Positions 58,148 through 64,000 of a DNA stretch of 64,000 bases are shown here, in pieces. Location of the stretch: the NCBI RefSeq assembly GCF_001953875.1, contig NZ_MQUR01000005.1, forward strand, positions 87,002 to 151,001. The letters are read 5' to 3'. This stretch comes from Streptomyces amritsarensis (lineage in GTDB: Bacteria > Actinomycetota > Actinomycetes > Streptomycetales > Streptomycetaceae). Both the position numbers and the translations under genes were made by a program. Position 1 is the stretch's first letter, and the number at the start of each line of letters is the position of its first letter. The notes under the pieces are model-generated. The model was not told the DNA's origin. It ran no database searches and saw only the letters and a program-made list of their open reading frames with translations.

Positions 58148-59140
58148 TCAGGATGGGGGGAGTTCCTTGAACGTGTGCGTGCGGTGCCAGAGGTAATACG
58201 GCTCGCGCTGAGGGCTCCACCATGCGACTGTGCGGTCGGCCAACCGTTCCTGGATGTGCGCGGCAATCTCGGGGATGTCTGCCGCGAGGGGACTGACGCG
58301 GATGGCGCCACCTTCCGCGATCGTGATGTATCCGTGCTCGTAGAGGGCGTCGCAGCCGAAGGTACAGGCGAGCATGGCGATGTTGGCCAGGTCCCGCTTC
58401 TCGTCGTCCGTGCACATCGCTCTCTTCTTGATGTGCGCCCCTATCAGAAACGTGCCGGGCAGCTCGCGGCCGCAGAGCGCGCACTGCCCGGTCAGGCCGG
58501 GCAGCAGGCGCCGCTTGAGGGCGGCCTGCTCACCTCGCTGGGCCCGGGTGGCCTTGCGTTCCAGTTCGCCGTCGTAGTCGGCGATGGCCTTGTCGTCTCG
58601 TTGAGGGTCGTCCTGCTGCGGGGCCGCCGGCGCAGGGTCGAGGGTCAGGTACGTCTGGAGGGTGTCGCTCTCGTCCTCGCCCAGGACGGTGATGCCCATG
58701 ATGTTGCGGTCCGGGTTCCAGCTGAGGAGACTGCGGATTTCATCCATGGGGATGTCGAAGCCTCGGGTGCCGGACAGGGCGTACATGTACTCCCAGGTCT
58801 GGCCGTTGCCGTTCTTCTCCCACAGTTCTTCGGCCAGCTCACGGCTGCGCCACATGAGAGCGATGGTGCCGCCGAGGTAGAGCTTCTTGTCGCCGGTGAA
58901 GAACACCCAATCGCCCGCGGTCATCTTCTTGACGTGGGCTACGTTGACGTCCCTCTTGCCGGGGACGACGCCCCACATCTGCGCCTGACCGGAGGGAAAC
59001 AGCTGCTTGAGCTGGTCAAGGACGTCGGGCTCGAGGAGATGTGCGTACTGCTCAAAGTTGACTGGGCTGGCGATGGTGTCGTCGTAGTGCTTCTTGACGA
59101 CCTTCTGTGACCGGCTCGCCGGCTGCATCACGATGCGCAT
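58148..59140 (-). CDS. PUA/EVE-like domain fused to HNH endonuclease, possible modification-dependent restriction enzyme
   Basis: A 330-residue protein. Residues 50-155 look like a PUA/EVE-type reader: WGVVPGKRDVNVAHVKKMTAGDWVFFTGDKKLYLGGTIALMW and WEYMYALSGTRGFDIPMDEI. The HNH is at about 217-275: GQCALCGRELPGTFLIGAHIKKRAMCTDDEKRDLANIAMLACTFGCDALYEHGYI. Reader-plus-HNH is the design of type IV enzymes that cut modified DNA. It is 6 bases downstream of a MazG-like gene on the same strand. Substrate is unknown. Confidence 0.7.
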   Translation of the reverse strand: MRIVMQPASRSQKVVKKHYDDTIASPVNFEQYAHLLEPDVLDQLKQLFPSGQAQMWGVVPGKRDVNVAHVKKMTAGDWVFFTGDKKLYLGGTIALMWRSRELAEELWEKNGNGQTWEYMYALSGTRGFDIPMDEIRSLLSWNPDRNIMGITVLGEDESDTLQTYLTLDPAPAAPQQDDPQRDDKAIADYDGELERKATRAQRGEQAALKRRLLPGLTGQCALCGRELPGTFLIGAHIKKRAMCTDDEKRDLANIAMLACTFGCDALYEHGYITIAEGGAIRVSPLAADIPEIAAHIQERLADRTVAWWSPQREPYYLWHRTHTFKELPPS

Positions 59141-59146
59141 GGCTGT

Positions 59147-59503
59147 TCAACCCCCCAGTTGTGTGTACTTGTCGGCCCTGCCGCGGGCCCGATCGGCAGG
59201 ATACTTGCGGCCGTTGATAGCGATCTTTTCAAGCAACGCCTGCTCCAAGTCGATCTCGAGGACGTCGGCCATCCTCAGCAGGTAGGCGAAGACGTCGGCC
59301 ATCTCCTCCCGTACCCGGTTCGCCTTCGGCGGATCACTCATCACCGTGGCGGACTCCTCGGGGGTCAGCCACTGGAAGATCTCAAGTAGTTCACCGGTCT
59401 CGCCGGCCAAGGCCATGGCCAGGTTCTTGGCGGTGTGGAACCGTTCCCATTCCCGCTCGGCAGCGAAGTCCGCCAAGTCCTGCTGCAGCGATCGGATCGT
59501 CAT
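59147..59503 (-). CDS. MazG-like nucleotide pyrophosphohydrolase
   Basis: A 118-residue all-helical dNTP pyrophosphatase-like protein: FHTAKNLAMALAGETGELLEIFQWL and ANRVREEMADVFAYLLRMADVLEIDLEQALLEKI carry the ExxE and ExxD metal-binding motifs of the family. It converts NTPs or dNTPs to monophosphates, often non-canonical ones. ATG 59503 or TTG 59509; no clear ribosome site. It forms a two-gene unit with the HNH nuclease. Confidence 0.82.
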   Translation of the reverse strand: MTIRSLQQDLADFAAEREWERFHTAKNLAMALAGETGELLEIFQWLTPEESATVMSDPPKANRVREEMADVFAYLLRMADVLEIDLEQALLEKIAINGRKYPADRARGRADKYTQLGG

Positions 59504-59647
59504 GATCAAGGAGTACCAGAACCCGCCGACAGTCGTCCCCGGACAGCCCTACGGGGTTCCCGACAGACGAAACGATTGTCAGACCCTGGTGGCATCGTCC
59601 ACGACGGCGCAGACGAGAACTCTCGCTTAGCTCGACGAGGAGAAGGC

Positions 59648-60463
59648 ATGGGGCAGGCGACTTCCAAGGACCGCAACTGTGTTGCCTGTGGCAACGCCTT
59701 CAGGGGGACACATCTGCGGTGCGCCCCGTGCCAGACAACTGATCGGGTCTGTTCTGACTGCAGGAAGACGTTCAGGGGGCGAGGGCTCAAGTGCGACCGC
59801 TGCCGGAGGACCCAACGGATCTGCACTGGCTGCAAGAGGTCGTTCCTCGGGACGGCGATGCGTTGTCCTAGTTGCTGGAGTACCAGGCGGACGTGTGTCG
59901 AGTGCGGTACCGGCTTCAAGGGGACGAGTGAGCGGTGTCAGCCGTGCCGGGCAAGCGAGCGGACTTGCGTGGACTGCGAGCGGCCGTTCCGCGGGCTGAC
60001 GTCCCGCTGCCTCGGGTGCTTGGCTGCGCATCGGACATGTTGTGATTGCGGTCGCTCATTTCGCGGGCGTGACCGGCAATGCGGTATTTGTCGTTGGAAT
60101 GCGCTACCTCGGGAAGTTCGTGCTGCTCGCCTGCGGAAGGCCCAGAACCGACGCCGGGCTCTGAAGGCGGGGGCTCAGGTGGCCGGCCCGGTTCCGGCGC
60201 AGGTCTATCGAGAGATCCTTGCCTCCGGGCCATGTGTGTACTGCGGGTCTGCGGCAGAGCATGTCGATCACGTCCGCCCCCTAAGCCAGGGCGGCTGGGA
60301 GCACGAGTCGAATCTGGTTCCGGCGTGTGAAGCATGCAACCTGAGCAAGCGGGAGAAGCTGCTCGACCGGTGGGTCCCGGAGCGAGTGCTCCACGGCGTG
60401 CTCGCCTCCGTCAAGGTGGCGATCGAGTACGCGCGGGTCACGGGTGCCGAGCTGGAGATGTGA
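59648..60463 (+). CDS. HNH endonuclease with six tandem zinc-ribbon repeats
   Basis: A 271-residue protein. Residues 10-149 contain six repeats with an exact 24-residue period, each CxxC-x10-CxxC with a conserved FRG/FKG/FLG turn (CVACGNAFRGTHLRCAPC, CSDCRKTFRGRGLKCDRC, CTGCKRSFLGTAMRCPSC and so on; Cys pairs at 11/14-25/28, 35/38-49/52, continuing to 131/134-145/148). A basic linker is followed by a compact HNH at 195-240: CVYCGSAAEHVDHVRPLSQGGWEHESNLVPACEACNLSKREK. ATG 59648 has GAGGAGAAGG upstream. The array probably binds DNA or RNA in a modular way. Confidence 0.8.
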   Translation: MGQATSKDRNCVACGNAFRGTHLRCAPCQTTDRVCSDCRKTFRGRGLKCDRCRRTQRICTGCKRSFLGTAMRCPSCWSTRRTCVECGTGFKGTSERCQPCRASERTCVDCERPFRGLTSRCLGCLAAHRTCCDCGRSFRGRDRQCGICRWNALPREVRAARLRKAQNRRRALKAGAQVAGPVPAQVYREILASGPCVYCGSAAEHVDHVRPLSQGGWEHESNLVPACEACNLSKREKLLDRWVPERVLHGVLASVKVAIEYARVTGAELEM

Positions 60464-60465
60464 GT

Positions 60466-60492
60466 GTGCCCGCTCACTCCGTGAGCGGGCAC
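60466..60492. terminator. bidirectional hairpin terminator
   Basis: GTGCCCGCTCAC (60466-60477) and its exact complement (60481-60492) with a TCC loop, between convergent genes. Confidence 0.85.
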
Positions 60493-60503
60493 GATTGGGC
60501 AGC

Positions 60504-61964
60504 TCAGTCTCCCTGACTCCATTGCAGGAGCTGCCTCTTGATGGCGCTGTGCATCCAGAGCTGATGTGGTTTGGCGTCAGATTTACGGATGGCGTCCAGC
60601 AGTTCCCGCTCAGGTCGGGCCGTGAGCTTGTCTTCGATGATCGTGAGGAGCACGGCCCACTGCTGCCGGGGGATCTCCTGCTGGAGCTTGCTGGAGATCA
60701 CTGAGTCCGTAAAAGAGCGAAGGGCGATGGATGCCTGTTCTGGGTCGAACTTGCCGATCAGGTCCCTGTAGATCGGGTCGGCGGCGAGTGCGATGCCGTG
60801 TCCGTTGGTGAGAAAGACATCGACGATGTTCAGGACGTACTTCTGGGTGAGCGCCTTCGGGACGACGCCGAGCTGGCCGACAAGGTCGCTGAGCCGGCGC
60901 GCGACGGGACGCTCGTTGTAGAAGTTGTTCCACTCGTTGTGGACCTGGACGAGCTCCTCCAGGGCCTGGTTGACCTCGACCTCCCGTTCCTCTTCGGGGA
61001 GATAGGTCGTCCCGTCCACGAGGTCGATGAGCTGGCGTGCGAGCACGGCCTGCTCGTGGTCGCCGGAGGCGTTGAAGTTGCCGAGCCGGAAGCCGAAGTT
61101 GTGGCGAGCGTCTTCAGAGACATGTTCCCAGAGCTTTGGCCAAAGGCGCCGGATGTTGTCCAGGGTCTCGGGGGTGCTGCTGGTCGTGGTGTAGGTGCTG
61201 AAGAGCCCGGAGGCGAGTGTGATGGCTTCAGCCTGCGAAAGGTTCTTCAGGAAGACGGCCGTGTCCCGGATGCCGTTGTCGTCCATCTTCTTGGACTTCA
61301 CGTTGATCAGGAGCTTCTTGACCGCGGCGACGACGACGTTGTCGGGAAGGAGGATGGCCTGGCGGATGCAGGTGTTGAGCCAGTTGGCCAGCTGGAGGCC
61401 GTCAAGCTCGACCTGGTTGGGGTGGGCGGCGCTGGCATAGTTGCGCATGTAGCGGATGTGGTCGAGTTCCCGGAACCCCACCTCGTTGATCAGCCCGATC
61501 TCACGCGCTCCGTTGAGCAGCTTCGAGTCGTCGAGCTTGACCAGGTCCTCGGCGGTCTTCAGCTCCTTTCGCCTCGCGTCGGACTTCTCAGCCACGGAGT
61601 AGAAGTACTCGAGGTCGTAGTTCACCACGCGCTTGCGCAGCTCGGTGACTGTCTCGTCCCAGAGGTAGTTCAAAGAAGCGTCGAAGAGCCCGATGCCGCC
61701 TGCGGCGATCATCTTGGAGATGTAGGTCGCCCGGCCTCGCTGTGCATCGTCGAGCTTGACGAGCGCAAGGCCGGCCGTATCCATGAAGATCTGGCGCTGC
61801 TCCAGGTCGACCAGGATGCCGGCGGTCGGCAGACCGGCCTTCTCGATGGTCTGCAACATGAGCGTCTCGAAGGACTGCAGGCCGATGCGGGCGGCCTCAC
61901 GCGGGTCGACGACGACACCGTCGGTGGACTGATGCAGGTCGAGTGCCTGCTCGGGCTCTGTCAT
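60504..61964 (-). CDS. unassigned protein with HEPN-like motif, possible abortive-infection protein
   Basis: A 486-residue soluble, mainly helical protein. HIRYMRNYASAAHPNQVELDGLQLANWLNTCI (about 169-200) matches the HEPN pattern R-x6-H (Arg174, His181) within a RNxASAAHPN block; HEPN proteins are often RNases in toxin or abortive-infection systems. The N-terminal 150 residues and the C-terminal 280 are helical and not recognised. ATG 61964, with AT-rich sequence upstream. Single gene between hairpins. RNase activity is inference. Confidence 0.55.
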   Translation of the reverse strand: MTEPEQALDLHQSTDGVVVDPREAARIGLQSFETLMLQTIEKAGLPTAGILVDLEQRQIFMDTAGLALVKLDDAQRGRATYISKMIAAGGIGLFDASLNYLWDETVTELRKRVVNYDLEYFYSVAEKSDARRKELKTAEDLVKLDDSKLLNGAREIGLINEVGFRELDHIRYMRNYASAAHPNQVELDGLQLANWLNTCIRQAILLPDNVVVAAVKKLLINVKSKKMDDNGIRDTAVFLKNLSQAEAITLASGLFSTYTTTSSTPETLDNIRRLWPKLWEHVSEDARHNFGFRLGNFNASGDHEQAVLARQLIDLVDGTTYLPEEEREVEVNQALEELVQVHNEWNNFYNERPVARRLSDLVGQLGVVPKALTQKYVLNIVDVFLTNGHGIALAADPIYRDLIGKFDPEQASIALRSFTDSVISSKLQQEIPRQQWAVLLTIIEDKLTARPERELLDAIRKSDAKPHQLWMHSAIKRQLLQWSQGD

Positions 61965-62053
61965 CCCAGCAGGCTAGAGGAGGTGAGGACTTAACCTCTT
62001 GTGTTTTCAATGACGGGGTTGTCCGGGGGAAAGGACATGGCCCCACGCCCCTG

Positions 62054-62083
62054 GCCCTCGCCCGAGTGAGAGGGGGCGAGGGC
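62054..62083 (-). terminator. hairpin terminator for the minus-strand pair
   Basis: GCCCTCGCCC (62054-62063) pairs with GGGCGAGGGC (62074-62083); ten-base loop. It lies just beyond the end of the gene at 62109. Confidence 0.65.
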
Positions 62084-62108
62084 GTCAGCTTGAGGTAGGT
62101 CTCCTGGT

Positions 62109-62429
62109 CTAGCTGGCCCCCATCGGGGTCCACACCACCTTCGCGCGGCTTTCCTGACCGGCGGTGTAGGTCACCCGAACCTTGGACCTGGAAGGGATCA
62201 GGATGGCCTCGTGGCTCGTGGGGGTGACGGTGCGGGTGTCTTCCCGGCCAGTGGAATCGGTGATGGTGACGGTGACTGTCGCGGCCTGGTCGGATTGCGG
62301 GAGGAGCTCGATGTTCAGCGTGCCGTCATGAGCGACGGTCTCGTTGTGGGTTGTCGATTCTGATGAGTCGATCCAGGTGCTCGGCTTGCCTAGGACGCTC
62401 GCTTGGCCTTTGACTCGGAAATCGGACAT
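62109..62429 (-). CDS. small beta-sandwich protein
   Basis: A 106-residue Ser/Thr-rich protein with alternating strands (TLNIELLPQSDQAATVTVTITDSTGREDTRTVTPTSHEAILIPSRSKVRVTYTAG). No signal peptide or Cys. ATG 62429. It follows the secreted HNH gene on the same strand by 30 bases and might be its partner, for example an inhibitor kept inside the cell; there is no direct evidence. Confidence 0.55.
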   Translation of the reverse strand: MSDFRVKGQASVLGKPSTWIDSSESTTHNETVAHDGTLNIELLPQSDQAATVTVTITDSTGREDTRTVTPTSHEAILIPSRSKVRVTYTAGQESRAKVVWTPMGAS

Positions 62430-62459
62430 GGGCCCTCCAGCGGGTTGGTGTTGGTGTGG

Positions 62460-63113
62460 CTACGGGGCGGGCTCGTACTCGACGGTGGTGTTGGGGCATG
62501 CCTCTGCGAGCTGGGTCAGGGCGGCCAGTTCGTCGGCATCGACGGTGAGGCCCCAGCGCTTCTTGTCGCCGGTCCACTCTGAGGCGTAGCGGCAGGTGAC
62601 CTCGGGGTTCGGGAGCCATTCCGCGGGGTCCTTGTCGGCCTTGCTGCGGTTAGAGCCGGCCGTTACGGCGACGAGGGAGGTGTCGGCGTCGAGATCGTTG
62701 GCGTAGGCCTCACGCCTCTCCGCAGTCCACTGCGATGCCCCCGAGTCCCATGCCTCGGCGAGCGGGACCATGTGGTCGACATCCAGGGCGCCGGCAGAAG
62801 TGACCCACTTCGCGTCGTAGTAGGACCACCAGCGGCCGCCGGACAGCTTGCAGCCGGGGAGGATTTCCGGCGCGTTGACTGCCTCGGCGAGGAGTACCTC
62901 CATCCTGGTGTTGCAGCCGTCGTCGAGCTTTCCGGCGTTCCAGTGCTTGAAGCTGGTGCGTTGGTAGCCGTCGCGGCTCTCGGCGGCCAGAGGCAGGCTG
63001 GCCACCGCCTCGGACAGGGATACGGCCTCGGCGGCGTGTGCCGGTGCGGTCATGGTCAGGGGCAGGACGGTGAGTGCGGCGGCTGTCGCGGCGCGCAGAA
63101 GAGTCTTGATCAC
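62460..63113 (-). CDS. secreted HNH (DUF1524-type) nuclease
   Basis: A 217-residue exported protein. Signal peptide: MIKTLLRAATAAALTVLPLTMTAPAHA, cleaved near AHA-AEA. The nuclease domain reads RMEVLLAEA, GCKLSGGRWWSYYDAKWV, ALDVDHMVPLAEAWDSGASQW (His-containing core) and LVAVTAGSNRSKADKDPAEWLPN, then CRYASEW. This is the common Streptomyces secreted HNH family. GTG 63113 is chosen for the signal peptide, with TACAAC about 9 bases upstream and no ribosome site, so leaderless; a longer frame to 63170 is possible. Confidence 0.82.
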   Translation of the reverse strand: MIKTLLRAATAAALTVLPLTMTAPAHAAEAVSLSEAVASLPLAAESRDGYQRTSFKHWNAGKLDDGCNTRMEVLLAEAVNAPEILPGCKLSGGRWWSYYDAKWVTSAGALDVDHMVPLAEAWDSGASQWTAERREAYANDLDADTSLVAVTAGSNRSKADKDPAEWLPNPEVTCRYASEWTGDKKRWGLTVDADELAALTQLAEACPNTTVEYEPAP

Positions 63114-63166
63114 GACGCGAGTTGTAGCGGTCCGGGATCGCCCGGCCAGGACGACGGCCGGACCGC

Positions 63167-63418
63167 TCACCCGAGCGGGTGGGCAAGTTCACCGCAGAAA
63201 CGATCAAGCGTTGCGAGTGGCGGCAGCCCGCGAGGAAGGGTCAGCGCCGTCATGAGCGTGCAGCCGTTGTGCATGTAGCGGTGTACCTGGCTGCGCAACT
63301 TTCCACGCCTACGCCGACACGCCCGGCCTAGCGACTGGGCCCACCCTGCCGGGTCCCGTGACTGCGATTCGTCGAAGGTGAAGCGGTCGATCAGACCCTG
63401 CGGCTCGTCGACGTGCAC
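63167..63418 (-). CDS. possible small protein
   Basis: About 83 residues from a GTG at 63418 behind GGAGGCGGGGG: MHVDEPQGLIDRFTFDESQSRDPAGWAQSL..., ending RFCGELAHPLG. Codon use and composition are partly protein-like, but no family is recognised and the frame could be a remnant. Its stop lies about 50 bases before the secreted nuclease start. Confidence 0.3.
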   Translation of the reverse strand: MHVDEPQGLIDRFTFDESQSRDPAGWAQSLGRACRRRRGKLRSQVHRYMHNGCTLMTALTLPRGLPPLATLDRFCGELAHPLG

Positions 63419-63472
63419 ATGACCCCCGCCTCCCCCGCCACGGAGGTCGCGGGGGAGGCGGGAACCAAACAC

Positions 63473-63890
63473 GGCCAGCGGTTAGCTGATAGAAATATTC
63501 GGGCGTGCGTTCGAATCAACAGGAGTCAACTGCCGGGTACGTCCTGACGATTGGTGACGGATTCGCGCCCGAAGTGAACTCTGCGTGTGCATATAGCTGC
63601 TAACTGTCTGTTGAAAATTGCATATGCCAGGCAGGATGGGAGGTCAGCCTGGTTGGCGAAAATCGGGCCCTGAAGTGCGGCGCCATGGCGCGAGGTCCCG
63701 GAGCGGGGCGCGGGCGATCTGGACGATGCTGTCCGCCGGCCGCCGCCTCAGCGTGACCGCCGGGCTGCTCGATCGCCCGTGCTGAACGTCCCCTGGTTCC
63801 GAGTGCCCCGAGGGCGCCTCTCCGGGACCCGGGGGAATCGGTCGACCGAAAGGTAGGCCAGCATGCGGCTCGTGGGGGGCCGCTTGCACA
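63473..63890. other. gap without a supported gene
   Basis: 63480-63640 is AT-richer than the rest, with GTTAGC (63481-63486) and GCTAAC (near 63598) inverted, and TTCGGGCG/CGCCCGAA-type half matches inside. 63640-63890 is GC-rich with only low-complexity frames. It could be a regulatory or attachment region near the right side of the element; nothing decisive was seen. Confidence 0.4.
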
Positions 63891-63895
63891 CAGAC

Positions 63896-63939
63896 GCGTC
63901 GGAAGACGGGATGGATGGCCCCTGGTCGGCTTCCGACGC
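63896..63939. other. 10-bp inverted repeat (stem-loop)
   Basis: GCGTCGGAAG (63896-63905) and its exact complement (63930-63939) enclose 24 bases. It is followed 4 bases later by a terminator, so it may be the 3' part of a small structured RNA. Confidence 0.5.
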
Positions 63940-63943
63940 ACCG

Positions 63944-63973
63944 CGGCCCCCCTCGCTCAGGCGAGGGGGGCCG
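63944..63973 (+). terminator. hairpin terminator with T-rich tail
   Basis: CGGCCCCCCTCG (63944-63955) pairs with 63962-63973; loop CTCAGG; followed by TGCTTTT. Confidence 0.85.
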
Positions 63974-64000
63974 TGCTTTTGTGGGCCTGACCTGCACGTT

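Noticed and set aside
63600..63997. Minus-strand frames of 113-117 codons at the right edge
   Set aside because: They run through a terminator hairpin and an inverted repeat, and translate to low-complexity Arg/Pro/Gly.

Overview
The window looks like chromosome of a Streptomyces-type actinomycete. It has very high GC, GTG and TTG starts, a close homologue of Streptomyces griseus trypsin, and GTGA/ATGA overlaps throughout. Most of it is a siphovirus-type prophage inserted at the 3' end of a chorismate mutase gene, followed by a dense accessory region rich in nucleases.

Layout. (1) 1-3455 is host flank: a truncated gene on the minus strand, a secreted trypsin (504-1286), a decayed response-regulator remnant, about 1 kb of GC-rich imperfect repeats, and chorismate mutase (3066-3455). 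The last codons of chorismate mutase switch abruptly to AT-richer codons, as expected if the phage supplied the 3' end. (2) 3456-6400 is the lysogeny region: tyrosine integrase, a small gene and a repressor-like HTH gene on the minus strand, a switch region with two separate long inverted repeats, then a Cro-like HTH gene and an excisionase-like gene. (3) 6475-17975 is the early region: a sliding clamp (DnaN), a DnaD-like replication protein, a C5 cytosine methyltransferase with an HNH endonuclease gene spliced against its front, and many small zinc-binding proteins, closed by a terminator. (4) 17990-19400 is a minus-strand cassette of two Nudix genes plus a sigma-region-4-like HTH gene. (5) 19622-29315 carries a stand-alone FtsH-type (M41) peptidase and a module that resembles the transfer genes of Streptomyces conjugative plasmids and AICEs: SpdB-like membrane proteins, a repeat-rich protein and an FtsK/TraB-like translocase. 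(6) 29641-51266 is the late operon: HNH, terminase, portal, protease, capsid, a second HNH, connectors, major tail protein, gpG/gpGT with a -1 slippery site, tape measure, tail proteins, amidase endolysin and holin-like genes, ended by a strong hairpin.

(7) 51286-63418 is the accessory region. It holds a GIY-YIG-like nuclease coupled to a 651-residue protein with a ParB-like signature. A short transmembrane paralogue beside it shares the same roughly 400-bp leader. Next come an unassigned protein that may contain a winged-helix segment, facing a 23-bp inverted repeat, then a serine resolvase with two matching dyads and a degenerate tyrosine-recombinase-like protein. Then follow a PUA/EVE-like-HNH nuclease with a MazG-like pyrophosphohydrolase, an HNH nuclease carrying six exact 24-residue zinc-ribbon repeats, a protein with a HEPN-like motif, and a secreted HNH nuclease. 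Several of these look like defence genes, but that is inference.

The right end of the element was not found. No copy of the displaced chorismate mutase 3' end was seen before 64000, so the element may continue beyond the window. Two genes carry apparent single-base insertions in C-rich sequence, so assembly errors are possible.
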